Shown piece by piece: positions 8,709-17,644 of a DNA stretch of 64,000 nt; the first letter of the stretch is position 1, and every line of letters starts with the position of its first letter. The stretch is from NCBI GenBank assembly GCA_965279085.1, contig OZ257149.1, forward strand, positions 3,410,001-3,474,000. The letters are read 5' to 3'. The stretch comes from UBA7672 sp965279085. Lineage in GTDB: Bacteria; Pseudomonadota; Alphaproteobacteria; Caulobacterales; Hyphomonadaceae. Made by a program: the position numbers and the translations under genes. The notes under the pieces are model-generated. The model did no database searches and was not told the origin of the DNA. It saw only the letters and a list, made by a program, of their open reading frames with translations.

Positions 8709-11057
8709 ATGGCCGAAACACCGATTTCCAAGCTGACCAAATCCGCCGCCGAGGCCGAGCTGAAGACGCTCGCAGAGGCGATCCGCGCGGCCGACGCGGC
8801 CTATTATCAGGAAGACGCGCCGGAGCTGACCGACGCGGACTACGATGCGCTGCGCAATCGCCTGAATGCGATCGAGGCGAAGTTTCCCGACCTGAAAAGC
8901 ACGGAGAGCCCAAGCCAGAAGATTGGCGCGGCGCCCACGGGCGCGTTCGCGAAAGTCACGCACCTCAAGCCGATGCTATCGCTCGACAACATCTTCAAGG
9001 ATGAAGATGTCGGCGATTTCATCGATCGCGTGCGGCGCTTCCTGAACCTGAAGGAGACCGAAGAAGTCGCCGTCACGGCGGAGCCGAAGATCGACGGCCT
9101 GTCGTGCTCGCTGCTCTATGAGGATGGCGTGCTGGTCCGTGCGGCGACGCGTGGTGATGGCGCGGAGGGCGAGGACGTCACCGCCAACATCCACACGCTG
9201 AAGCAGATTCCGGACAAGCTCAAAGGCAAGAAGCATCCCGCGCGCATCGAGATACGCGGCGAGATCTACATGACGATGAAGGACTTCGAGGCGTTCCAGG
9301 AGGCGGAGGTCGCGGCAAACCGGAAGCGTCCCGCCAATCCGCGCAACGCCGCCGCGGGCAGCCTGCGCCAGAAGGATGCTTCAATCACCGCTTCGCGCCC
9401 TCTGCGCTTCTTCGCCTACACATGGGGCTTCGTGTCCGAGCCTTTCGCGAAAACACAGACAGAGGCGGTCGAGCGTTTCGCGGAGTGGGGCCTGCCGGTG
9501 AACCCCGACAGGAAACGCGCGACGAGCGCGGAGGCGCTGCTCAAACTCTATCACGGCATCGAGGAGCGCCGGGCAAAGCTCGGCTATGACATCGATGGCG
9601 TGGTCTACAAGATCGACCGGCTCGACTGGCAGGAGCGACTCGGGTTCGTTTCCCGTTCCCCGCGATGGGCTGTCGCCCACAAATTCCCGGCCCAGCAGGC
9701 GATGACGCTGCTGCTCGGCATCGACATCCAGGTCGGGCGCACGGGCAAGCTCGCGCCTGTCGCGCGTCTGCAGCCGGTGACGGTCGGCGGCGTCGTCGTC
9801 TCCAACGCCACCCTGCACAATGAGGATGAGATCGAACGCCTCGGCGTGATGATCAATGACTGGGTCATCGTTCAGCGCGCCGGCGACGTGATCCCGCAGA
9901 TCGTACGCGTGGTGGAGGAGAAGCGTCCGAAGGATACGAAGGCCTACAAATTCCCGACCCATTGTCCTTACTGCGGATCGGAGGCGGTGCGCGGCGGGGG
10001 CGATAACGACGAGGAAGTCGATCGACGCTGCACGGGCGGCCTGATCTGTCCCGCGCAAGCGGTAGAGCGGCTGAAGCATTTTGTTTCCCGCCGCTGCTTC
10101 GACATCGAGGGCCTGGGTCAGAAGCAGATCGAGGAGTTCTTCGAGGCCGGCGTGACGACGGCGCCGCAGCACATCTTCATGCTGGAGAAGCAGATAAAAA
10201 AGGCCGAGAAGCCGCCGCTGCAGGAATGGGAGGGCTATGGCGAGACGTCTGCGAAGAAGTTGTTCGACGCCATCGACAAGGCGCGGACGCAGGGGCTTGA
10301 TCGTTTCATCAACGCGCTCGGCATCCGCCATATCGGCGAGACGAACGCGCTGCTGCTCGCCCGCCATTTCGGCACGTTCGAGGCGCTGCAGGAGACGGCG
10401 GCCAATGCGGCGGCCCAGCGCCCGAACGACGCCTATAGCAGGCTGGAGAATGTCGAGGGTGTAGGCCCGGGCGCGCGGGACAAGCTGCTCGCAGCCGCAG
10501 GTGAGCTTCCGGCAAAGGAGCCCGTCACGGCGGACGGCGCGCTGGAAACGGCGCTGGCCAGCATCGCCGGGCTCAACAAGACCTCGCGCGCCGCGCTGGC
10601 GGCGGAGTATGCGGACTGGAAAACCTTCCGCGCCGAAATCCTGTCGGCGGCCAAGGGCCAGCCGGGCGAAGACCTGATCGCGCTCGCGGCCATCAACGGC
10701 TTCGGATCGGTGGCGGCGGAAGCGCTTGTCGATTTCTTCGCCGAGAAACACAACCGCGATGTGGTGAAGGCGCTCGTACAGAACGTGACCATCACGCCCT
10801 ACAAGATTGCCGATACGTCAGGCTCGGCTGTCGCCGGTAAGACGGTGGTGTTCACCGGCGCGCTGGAGAAGATGACGCGCGACGAGGCGAAGGAACAGGC
10901 GATCTCGCTCGGCGCGAAAGTCTCCGGCTCCGTTTCGAAGAAGACGGATCTGGTCGTCGCCGGTCCCGGCGCCGGCTCGAAACTGGCCGACGCCGAGAAG
11001 CACGGCGTGAAAGTTCTGACGGAAGACGAATGGCTGAAGCTGATCGGCAAGGCCTGA
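8709..11057 (+). CDS. ligA: NAD-dependent DNA ligase LigA
   Basis: Seals nicks in replication and repair using NAD+. The adenylated lysine is K127 in EPKIDG. Then come the nucleotidyltransferase and OB domains, a four-Cys zinc finger (CPYCGSEAVRG...RRCTGGLICP), HhH repeats and a C-terminal BRCT domain (GKTVVFTGALEKMTRDEAKE). At 782 residues it is longer than E. coli LigA (671), the extra length lying mainly between HhH and BRCT. The ATG at 8709 begins the usual N-terminal Ia domain; 25 upstream in-frame codons run through the palindromic repeat and were excluded. Confidence 0.97.
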   Translation: MAETPISKLTKSAAEAELKTLAEAIRAADAAYYQEDAPELTDADYDALRNRLNAIEAKFPDLKSTESPSQKIGAAPTGAFAKVTHLKPMLSLDNIFKDEDVGDFIDRVRRFLNLKETEEVAVTAEPKIDGLSCSLLYEDGVLVRAATRGDGAEGEDVTANIHTLKQIPDKLKGKKHPARIEIRGEIYMTMKDFEAFQEAEVAANRKRPANPRNAAAGSLRQKDASITASRPLRFFAYTWGFVSEPFAKTQTEAVERFAEWGLPVNPDRKRATSAEALLKLYHGIEERRAKLGYDIDGVVYKIDRLDWQERLGFVSRSPRWAVAHKFPAQQAMTLLLGIDIQVGRTGKLAPVARLQPVTVGGVVVSNATLHNEDEIERLGVMINDWVIVQRAGDVIPQIVRVVEEKRPKDTKAYKFPTHCPYCGSEAVRGGGDNDEEVDRRCTGGLICPAQAVERLKHFVSRRCFDIEGLGQKQIEEFFEAGVTTAPQHIFMLEKQIKKAEKPPLQEWEGYGETSAKKLFDAIDKARTQGLDRFINALGIRHIGETNALLLARHFGTFEALQETAANAAAQRPNDAYSRLENVEGVGPGARDKLLAAAGELPAKEPVTADGALETALASIAGLNKTSRAALAAEYADWKTFRAEILSAAKGQPGEDLIALAAINGFGSVAAEALVDFFAEKHNRDVVKALVQNVTITPYKIADTSGSAVAGKTVVFTGALEKMTRDEAKEQAISLGAKVSGSVSKKTDLVVAGPGAGSKLADAEKHGVKVLTEDEWLKLIGKA

Positions 11058-11080
11058 TCCGCTGGACCTGATCCGCTGGG
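11053..11080. repeat. Tandem duplication across the ligA stop codon
   Basis: Two 14-bp units, CCTGATCCGCTGGA and CCTGATCCGCTGGG, lie head to tail, followed by CCTGA. The ligA TGA is in the first unit. The duplication does not change the protein. Confidence 0.75.
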
Positions 11081-11089
11081 CCTGACGTA

Positions 11090-11578
11090 TCAGCGGCGCG
11101 CGACCTTGAACTGCAGGTTGGTCTGAGTGACGCGCGCATCGTAGGCGGTCGGCTGGTCGGCCGGCTTGCCCTTGAACATGATGATTTCCGAGGAAGCGGT
11201 GTAGCGCGTGACTTCCGTCTCGCGCTTCGGGCCGATGGGCAGCGGCGGCAGGGGCGGGCCCTTGCGCTGTGTCTCGGTACGCGTGTCGACGGCATGGTCA
11301 ACGACGGTGAAAGAATCGAAGCCGCGCTGCACGGTCACTTCAGCGGCGCGATAGAGCAGGTTGGCCTCGACCGTTTCGCGGTCGGTGCCAGCCTCGCCCG
11401 CGAACACGACGCGAAGCCGGTTCACGTCGAGCTGGGTCTCGTAATAGCCCGAGCTCGTCTTCGAGAAATTGCTGGGCTGATAGACGGTCGGCGTGTCCGC
11501 GTGGGCGGCGATGCCGAGGCCGGCGAAGTAGGCGATGGCGATGCCGAGGCAGGCGGTCGCGAGGAGGAATTTACGCAC
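11090..11578 (-). CDS. CC0125/CC1285-family small exported protein
   Basis: Small protein of a family known mainly in alphaproteobacteria and named after Caulobacter CC0125/CC1285. The conserved core is YYETQLDVNRLRVVFAGEAG followed by DRETVEANLLYRAAEVTVQ. The N-terminus is a signal peptide (about residues 1-27, cleavage near AAHA) and, unlike many members, shows no clear lipobox Cys. A GTG at 11578 is preferred as start because AAGGA lies 8 bases upstream and it opens directly onto the signal peptide. The family is of unknown function and probably periplasmic. Confidence 0.75.
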   Translation of the reverse strand: MRKFLLATACLGIAIAYFAGLGIAAHADTPTVYQPSNFSKTSSGYYETQLDVNRLRVVFAGEAGTDRETVEANLLYRAAEVTVQRGFDSFTVVDHAVDTRTETQRKGPPLPPLPIGPKRETEVTRYTASSEIIMFKGKPADQPTAYDARVTQTNLQFKVARR

Positions 11579-11703
11579 GGGGAAGTCCTTTTCTCTGATG
11601 AGCCCGCACGTCACGGGCCCTTGGATGGCTCAAAGAAAGGAAGGGGTTTCTTTTGTTTCAAGAGGCCACTGTCGCGATTTTTCGCGGAATCGGGGCGGAG
11701 GGA

Positions 11704-12501
11704 TCAGAAGCCGCCGGGGGTCCTGGCCAGGAAAGCCTTCTCGGCGCTGGTCGTGGTGCGGCCCAGCACGGCGTTGCGATGCGGGAAGCGGCCGAATTTC
11801 TGGATTACCTTTGCGTGGCGCTTCGCGAAGTCGAGGGCGGAGGTGAATTGGGGCCGGTGTTCCGGGTCGCACTGGTCCAGCAGCTCGGTGAACTTGTCGA
11901 CGCTGCGGCGCTGGTCGGTGGCCGATTCCGAATGCTCGAAGGGCATGTAGAGGAACCAGCGCTCGACCGGCTTGAGTTTCAGATCGTCGCCTGAGGCGAT
12001 GGAGTCGCGTGCAAGGCGCAGGGCGATGGGATCGTTCTCGAAAGCCGCCGCCGTGTTGCGGAAGATGTTTCGCGTGAACTGGTCGAGCGCGATCACGGCC
12101 GCGAGGCGCTGTTGCGGCCCGGTCTCGGCCCAGCGATACGCCTCGCCGGACGCCAGCCTGGCGACGATGCTGGAGAAGCGGTGGGCGATGATGCGGTCGA
12201 GCTCGAATCCGCCGCCGAACCACAGGGTCATGCGGTCGTCCATCGCGGCGGGGCGCTCGGCGGCGTAACCGAACCAGTAGTGGTGGATCGTGCCCGCCGT
12301 CTCCTCGACGTCGAAGCGGGTGTAGAGCGGGCTGCGAGGATCCTCGTCGGCAAGCGCGACCTGCGAGGGCGCGAGATTTCGCCGGCGCATCCAGTCTTCG
12401 CGTTCGCTGAATTCCGGCATGACGGGGCCGGGCATGGGCGCCTGCGGCGCGGCGGGCGCGCCTTCGAGGTCGTCTATGAAGATGCGGCCGTTCTCCGGCA
12501 T
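11704..12501 (-). CDS. DUF924 family protein
   Basis: Recognisable as DUF924 by HHYWFG, LWFGGGFELDRII, IALDQFTRNIFRNTAAAF and WFLYMPFEHSE. These proteins are all-helical and TPR-like, with no established function. An unusual N-terminal extension of about 70 Pro/Glu-rich residues precedes the domain. The ATG at 12501 lies ten bases after the ubiG stop on the same strand, so it is probably co-transcribed with ubiG. Length 265 residues. Confidence 0.8.
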   Translation of the reverse strand: MPENGRIFIDDLEGAPAAPQAPMPGPVMPEFSEREDWMRRRNLAPSQVALADEDPRSPLYTRFDVEETAGTIHHYWFGYAAERPAAMDDRMTLWFGGGFELDRIIAHRFSSIVARLASGEAYRWAETGPQQRLAAVIALDQFTRNIFRNTAAAFENDPIALRLARDSIASGDDLKLKPVERWFLYMPFEHSESATDQRRSVDKFTELLDQCDPEHRPQFTSALDFAKRHAKVIQKFGRFPHRNAVLGRTTTSAEKAFLARTPGGF

Positions 12502-12511
12502 CCTTTTCCCG

Positions 12512-13303
12512 TCAGGGTTTGGGGCGCGTTCCGACAAGCATGTAGTTGACGGAGGCATCCTTGGTGAGACTCCAGCGGCCCGAAAGCGGCGAGAATGAGA
12601 CGCCGACCGGATCCTGCAGAGCAAGTCCCGCGCCTGTCATGGCGGCGCTGGCTTCCTCGGGGGTCACGAATTTCGACCAGTCGTGCGTGCCGAGCGGCAG
12701 CCAGCGCAGGATGTGCTCTGCGCCAACGATCGCGAGGGTGAACGCTTTGGCGGTACGGTTAAGCGTGGCCATGACCATCAGGCCGCCGGGGGCGACGAGG
12801 CTGGCGCAGTCGGCGAGGAACTGGGCGGGGTCGGAGACGTGCTCGACGACTTCGAGCGCCAGCACGATGTCGAACGGTTTCTCGCCGGCGGCGATGAGCC
12901 CCTCGATCGTGCCGACGCGATAGTCGACGTCCACGTGAACCTGGTCGGCATGGACCATCGCGGCCTTGATGTTCTTGTCGCCGGCGTCGATCCCGACGGC
13001 ATGGGCGCCGAGGCGAGCCATGGGCTCGGTAACAAGGCCGCCGCCGCATCCCGCGTCGAGGAGCCGCAGCCCTTCCAGAGGCTTCCGGCTGTCCCCGTCC
13101 AGCCCGAAATGGGCCACCGCCAGATCACGGATGAAGGTCAGCCTTACCGGGTTGAACTTGTGCAGGGGGGCGAACTTGCCGGTGGGCGACCACCAGTCCG
13201 CAGCCATTGCCCGGAACTTGTCGATTTCGGCCGGATCGACGCTGGGCGCCTCCGGGATCGTCTCGTCGCGAACAAGGGTCTTGCCCAAACCAGTCTCCCT
13301 CAC
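12512..13303 (-). CDS. ubiG: Ubiquinone biosynthesis O-methyltransferase UbiG
   Basis: SAM-dependent enzyme for the O-methylation steps of ubiquinone synthesis. It shows the UbiG-specific DKFRAMAADWWSPTGKFAPL block, LRLLDAGCGGG (SAM motif I), and the C-terminal HDWSKFVTPEE segment typical of UbiG. Two starts are possible: GTG at 13303 or TTG at 13288, the latter better spaced from GAGGGAG; the longer form is given. Length about 263 residues. It is followed by the DUF924 gene and is divergent from the small lipoprotein gene at 13394. Confidence 0.93.
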   Translation of the reverse strand: MRETGLGKTLVRDETIPEAPSVDPAEIDKFRAMAADWWSPTGKFAPLHKFNPVRLTFIRDLAVAHFGLDGDSRKPLEGLRLLDAGCGGGLVTEPMARLGAHAVGIDAGDKNIKAAMVHADQVHVDVDYRVGTIEGLIAAGEKPFDIVLALEVVEHVSDPAQFLADCASLVAPGGLMVMATLNRTAKAFTLAIVGAEHILRWLPLGTHDWSKFVTPEEASAAMTGAGLALQDPVGVSFSPLSGRWSLTKDASVNYMLVGTRPKP

Positions 13304-13393
13304 GGGCCGCCATATTTCCGTCCGTGCCGACTTGTAACCGGAGCGTGGACGTAAATCACGGGTCTGCCCTCGATATGGGCATGGGGACGCGGA

Positions 13394-13837
13394 ATGCACA
13401 CCAGAAGCTTCACGAAAGCACCGCTTTCGAGGGCCGCTTTGCCGCTCACGGCCATTGCGCTTTTGTCAGCTTGCTCGCCTCAGGGGTATTTCGATCTCGA
13501 CAATCAGTCGGGGCGGGATGTCCTGATTGAAAGCCGTGGCGAGGCCGCGCTCTCCGCTCCCGCTGGCAAGGTCACCACCAGGCTCTCGCTCGATCCCGAT
13601 CAAGTCATACGGGCGGGCGATTGCAGCTACAGTTACAAAGGCCTCACCATCGCCGGCGTCAGCCCGCGCATCGATCGCCCACTCCTCGGCGCGGCGAACT
13701 CGCATTACCAGCTGCGCCTCGATCCGGATTACACCCTCCGGCTCTTCAACGCCTCTGAAGGCGGTCAGCTTCAGGCCGAGATGACCCAAGGCGGCTGGCC
13801 CGCCAAACCACAGGTGGAATGTCGCAGCAAAGGGTGA
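13394..13837 (+). CDS. Small putative lipoprotein of unknown function
   Basis: A 147-residue protein with an N-terminal signal peptide ending in lipobox LLSAC (Cys 27), so probably an outer membrane or periplasmic lipoprotein. The mature part is beta-rich with two further Cys (GDCSYSY and VECRSKG) that could form a disulfide. No family was recognised. It lies between divergent ubiG and lysC and may share an operon with lysC. Confidence 0.6.
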   Translation: MHTRSFTKAPLSRAALPLTAIALLSACSPQGYFDLDNQSGRDVLIESRGEAALSAPAGKVTTRLSLDPDQVIRAGDCSYSYKGLTIAGVSPRIDRPLLGAANSHYQLRLDPDYTLRLFNASEGGQLQAEMTQGGWPAKPQVECRSKG

Positions 13838-13924
13838 GTTCTTGCCCTCTTGGCCCTGCGCCCCTATAGCCCGCGCGCGGGCAAGCTTGCGCCTGCCGCC
13901 TATGGGAAGGGACGTGCCTCTCAG

Positions 13925-15175
13925 ATGAATCGTCTCGTGCTGAAATTCGGCGGTACGTCGGTTGCGAACATCGAGCGCATCGCGCTGGTGGCGGATATCG
14001 TCGCCGCGCGCCGCGCCGAGACGCGGGCGATTGCGGTGGTCGTTTCGGCCATGTCGGGCACCACGAACCAGCTCGTCGAATGGACGCGTGGCGCGGCCGG
14101 TCCGGACCTGCACGGCAAGGACTATGACGACGAATACGATGTGGTCGTTGCCTCAGGCGAGCAGGTGACCTGCGGTCTGCTGGCGCTGGCGTTGCGGCGG
14201 AAGGGGCTGAAGGCGCGATCCTGGCTCGGCTGGCAGCTGAAGCTGAAGACCGACGAGGCGCACGGCAAGGCGCGCATCACGGGTTGCGACAATCCCGAAT
14301 TCCTCCGCTCGGTGGATAGCGGCGAGATCGCGGTCGTCGCCGGCTTCCAGGGCGTTGACGACCATGGCCGCGTCTCGACGCTGGGTCGCGGCGGATCGGA
14401 TACGTCGGCTGTCGCCGTCGCCGCCGCCCTCAAGGCCTCGCTGTGCGACATCTATACGGACGTCGATGGCGTCTACACCACCGACCCGCGCATCACGTCG
14501 AAGGCGCGTCGTCTGGAGAAGATTTCCTACGAGGAGATGCTGGAGCTGGCGTCGCTGGGCGCGAAGGTGCTGCAGACGCGCTCGGTCGAGCTTGCGATGA
14601 ATCATCGCGTGCCGGTGCGCGTGCTCTCCTCGTTCGAAGGCCCCGTGGCCAGACCCAATACCGGTACGCTCGTGTGCGATGAGGAACAGATCGTGGAAAA
14701 GCAGGTTGTCAGCGGCGTCGCTTATTCGCGGGACGAAGCCAAGTTCACCCTGATCGGCGTTGAGGATCATCCCGGCGTCGCCGCCACCATCTTCGGCGCG
14801 CTGGCGGATGCCGGCGTCAACGTCGACATGATCGTGCAGGCGTCCGCCAAGACGGAAGGCCGCCAGAACATCGTGTTCACCTGCCCGGACCGCGATGCCG
14901 CACATGCGAAAGCCGTGCTCGAAAAGCTCAACGGCAATGTGGGCTATGAAAGCCTCGCGGTGGCGCGCGATGTAGCAAAGGTATCGGTAATCGGCGTCGG
15001 AATGCGCAGCCACGCCGGTGTCGCCAAGACGATGTTCCAGGCCCTTTCCGACAAGGGCATCAACATCCAGGTGATTTCGACGTCGGAGATCAAGATTTCC
15101 GTCCTGATCGATGCGTCCTATACCGAGCTTGCGGTGCGCGCGCTGCACACCGCTTACGGGCTCGACTCTGACTAG
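13925..15175 (+). CDS. lysC: Aspartate kinase LysC
   Basis: Phosphorylates aspartate, the first step to lysine, threonine and methionine. The N-terminal kinase motif KFGGTSV is at residues 6-12, GRGGSDTSAVAVAAAL marks the nucleotide/aspartate site, and two ACT domains fill the C-terminus (ITLxGV-type strands at KFTLIGVEDHPGVAATIF and KVSVIGVGMRSHAG), implying feedback control by end products. Length 416 residues. The ATG at 13925 (MNRLVLKFGG) matches family starts. Confidence 0.96.
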   Translation: MNRLVLKFGGTSVANIERIALVADIVAARRAETRAIAVVVSAMSGTTNQLVEWTRGAAGPDLHGKDYDDEYDVVVASGEQVTCGLLALALRRKGLKARSWLGWQLKLKTDEAHGKARITGCDNPEFLRSVDSGEIAVVAGFQGVDDHGRVSTLGRGGSDTSAVAVAAALKASLCDIYTDVDGVYTTDPRITSKARRLEKISYEEMLELASLGAKVLQTRSVELAMNHRVPVRVLSSFEGPVARPNTGTLVCDEEQIVEKQVVSGVAYSRDEAKFTLIGVEDHPGVAATIFGALADAGVNVDMIVQASAKTEGRQNIVFTCPDRDAAHAKAVLEKLNGNVGYESLAVARDVAKVSVIGVGMRSHAGVAKTMFQALSDKGINIQVISTSEIKISVLIDASYTELAVRALHTAYGLDSD

Positions 15176-15184
15176 TGAGTCGAG
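15161..15184. other. Hairpin spanning the lysC stop codon
   Basis: CTCGACTC (15161-15168) pairs with GAGTCGAG (15177-15184) around an 8-base loop holding the lysC TAG. No T-tract follows, so it is not a typical terminator. It precedes the ptsP start by 12 bases and contains several GANTC sites, the CcrM methylation target in alphaproteobacteria. Confidence 0.5.
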
Positions 15185-15196
15185 TCACGAGGGCCC

Positions 15197-17506
15197 TTGA
15201 ACGGAGCGGCCTACGTGCCTGATCGCGGTAAGCCAGGAGATAAGGGCGGACAGCCGCCGCGCCCGCCAGCCGGTGGGGGCGGGGCGAAGCTGTTGCTCTC
15301 GCGCCTGCGCGCGCTCATGGCCAACCAGGCGCAGGATCCCAAGCGTCTCGATCGCGTGGTTGAACTTATCGCCAACACGATGGTGGCGGACGTCTGCTCG
15401 ATCTACCTCCGTTCGGAAGATGAAAGCCTGCTACTGATGGCGACGCGCGGCCTCGCGCCTGAAGCCGTCGGCCGTACACGAATGAAGGAAAACGAGGGCC
15501 TCGTCGGCCTCGTTTCGGCGACGGCCCGGCCGCTGCGGCTGACGGACGCCTTCTCGCATCCCCGCTTCTCCTACCGGCCTGAAACCGGCGAGGACCCGTT
15601 CCATTCCTTCCTCGGCGTGCCGATCCTGCGCGGTGGACGCGTGCTGGGGGTGCTCGTCGTCCAGAACCGTACCGAACGCGTCTATGACGACGAGGAAGCC
15701 GAAGCCCTTCAGACCGTCGCCATGGTGCTGGCCGAACTGGTCGCCGCGGCGGCTGACACGATCAGCGCCGGCCTGCGCCAGACGCGGCCGGTCGAGCTGC
15801 ATGGCCGGACGCTCAACGAGGGTCTGGCGACCGGCAAGGTTCACCTCTACGACCCCGTGGTTCCGCCGACGCAGCTGTTCGCCGCCGATGCCGAGGAAGA
15901 GGAGCGCCGCCTCAACGAAGCGCTCGACGCCCTCCGCGCCTCGATCGACGCCATGCTTACGCGCGCTGGTCCCGTCCTGTTCGGCGAAAGCCGCGACGTG
16001 CTGGAGACCTACCGGCTGTTCGCGCACGATCCTAGCTGGGAGGCCCGGCTGGTCGAGGCGGTTCGCACCGGTCTTTCGGCCGAAGCCGCGGTCGATCGCG
16101 TCCGCCGCGAACACCGTGCCCGCCTCGAAAGCGCCCGCGATGCGATGGTGCGCGAGCGGATGCATGACCTCGAAGATCTCGAGAACCGCCTTCTGCGCCA
16201 GCTCAATGGCGATGATGGCGGTCGCGAAGCGCCCCGGGGCTCTATCCTCGTCGCCAGCCGGATCGGCCCGGCCGAACTGCTCGAATACCGCGACAGCGGG
16301 CTTGCCGGCATCGTGCTGGAGGAAGCCGGCGCCGGCTCCCATGCCGCCATCGTTGCGCGCGCCATCGGGGTTCCGGCTGTTGGCGCCCTGACGGGCCTCG
16401 TCACCCGGGCGGAAGACGGCGACCTGATGATCATCGACGGCGAGACCGGCATCGTCCACATCCGGCCCGAAGCCGAAATCGTCGCCAACTTCCACGCCCG
16501 CATGGCGCTCTCCAGCCAGAAGCAGGCCGAGCTGTCGCTGCTGCGCGACAAGCCCGCCATCACCACGGACGGGCAGGAGATCGACCTCTATATCAACGCC
16601 GGCCTGAGCTTTGACCTCGATCACCTCGATGAGGTTGGGGCCAAGGGCGTCGGCCTGTTCCGCACCGAATTCCAGTTCATGGCGTCGGAAACGATGCCGG
16701 GCCTCGACGAGCAGTCGACCTTCTACAAGTCGGTGATCGAGCGGGCAGGCGACCGGCCGGTGACTTTCCGCACCATCGATCTCGGCGGCGACAAGATCGC
16801 CCCCTTCATGGGCAGGCGGGAGCGGGAGGAGAACCCGGCCCTCGGCTGGCGGGCGCTGCGCATGGCCCTGGACCACCCCTTTTTCTTCCGGCGGCAGTTG
16901 CGGGCGCTGATCCGGGCTTCGCGTGGCAAGACCCTGCGCCTGATGTTCCCGATGGTTGCGACCGTGGAGGAGTTCGAGGCCGCCCGGCGACTGCTCGATT
17001 CCGAGATGGAATGGGCCATCAAGTTCGGCCGGGACCTGCCGAACAAGCTGCAGGTCGGGGCCATGGTCGAGACGCCGTCGCTAGCGTTTTCCATCGACAG
17101 CCTCAAGGGAAAGGCCGACTTTCTCTCCATCGGAACGAACGATCTGATGCAGTTCTTCTTCGCCGCCGACAGGGATAACGCCCGCCTAGCCGGCCGTTAC
17201 GACATCCTGTCCCGGCCGGCGATGCGCCTCCTGCTGCGCCTGCGCCAGCGGGCCGATGAGGCCGGACTGCCGATAACGGTCTGCGGGGAGGCGGGGGGGC
17301 GGCCGCTGGAGGCCCTGGCCCTGATTGCTCTGGGTTATCGGAAGCTGTCGATGCAGTCGTCCCGGATTGCTCCAATCAAGCTGCTGGTTCGTTCCGTGGA
17401 CATGTCGAAACTGGCGCCCCGCGTGCAAGCAGCCATCGATGCCGGTGAGGAGTCGCTGCGGAAAACCATCATCGCCGCGGCAGCTGACATGGGCCTCAAG
17501 ATTTAG
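15197..17506 (+). CDS. ptsP: PTS-Ntr enzyme I (PEP-protein phosphotransferase, GAF domain)
   Basis: EI-Ntr starts the nitrogen phosphotransferase relay by taking phosphate from phosphoenolpyruvate and passing it to NPr. Domain order is an N-terminal GAF sensor domain (about residues 25-190), the EI N-domain, the phosphohistidine swivelling domain (GAGSHAAIVAR, active His near 381), and the PEP-binding barrel (GLFRTEFQFM, SIGTNDLMQFFFA, VCGEAGGRP). In Proteobacteria the GAF domain senses glutamine. The start is uncertain: TTG at 15197 or GTG at 15215. Length 769 residues. It follows lysC by 21 bases, an arrangement common in alphaproteobacteria. Confidence 0.95.
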   Translation: MNGAAYVPDRGKPGDKGGQPPRPPAGGGGAKLLLSRLRALMANQAQDPKRLDRVVELIANTMVADVCSIYLRSEDESLLLMATRGLAPEAVGRTRMKENEGLVGLVSATARPLRLTDAFSHPRFSYRPETGEDPFHSFLGVPILRGGRVLGVLVVQNRTERVYDDEEAEALQTVAMVLAELVAAAADTISAGLRQTRPVELHGRTLNEGLATGKVHLYDPVVPPTQLFAADAEEEERRLNEALDALRASIDAMLTRAGPVLFGESRDVLETYRLFAHDPSWEARLVEAVRTGLSAEAAVDRVRREHRARLESARDAMVRERMHDLEDLENRLLRQLNGDDGGREAPRGSILVASRIGPAELLEYRDSGLAGIVLEEAGAGSHAAIVARAIGVPAVGALTGLVTRAEDGDLMIIDGETGIVHIRPEAEIVANFHARMALSSQKQAELSLLRDKPAITTDGQEIDLYINAGLSFDLDHLDEVGAKGVGLFRTEFQFMASETMPGLDEQSTFYKSVIERAGDRPVTFRTIDLGGDKIAPFMGRREREENPALGWRALRMALDHPFFFRRQLRALIRASRGKTLRLMFPMVATVEEFEAARRLLDSEMEWAIKFGRDLPNKLQVGAMVETPSLAFSIDSLKGKADFLSIGTNDLMQFFFAADRDNARLAGRYDILSRPAMRLLLRLRQRADEAGLPITVCGEAGGRPLEALALIALGYRKLSMQSSRIAPIKLLVRSVDMSKLAPRVQAAIDAGEESLRKTIIAAAADMGLKI

Positions 17507-17522
17507 GGGCCTCAAGATTTAG
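17491..17522. repeat. Perfect 16-bp tandem duplication of the ptsP 3' end
   Basis: The unit GGGCCTCAAGATTTAG, encoding the last codons of ptsP and its TAG, occurs at 17491-17506 and again immediately after at 17507-17522. The second copy is outside the gene. Confidence 0.9.
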
Positions 17523-17644
17523 GAAGATTAACGTTGTAGCCTTGGTGCCGCCACCTTAGCTTCGTAATCACTTGTTAGGGCGGTGGGCGTAAGGCGGAAC
17601 GGTAAGTCCAATGGGACAATTGCCCTTCCGTTTCGGACAGTAAA

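Noticed and set aside
15431..16876. Large minus-strand frame opposite ptsP
   Set aside because: A GC-rich codon shadow with no motif or ribosome site; similar antisense frames lie opposite lpxC, recN, ligA and ispG and were all left out.
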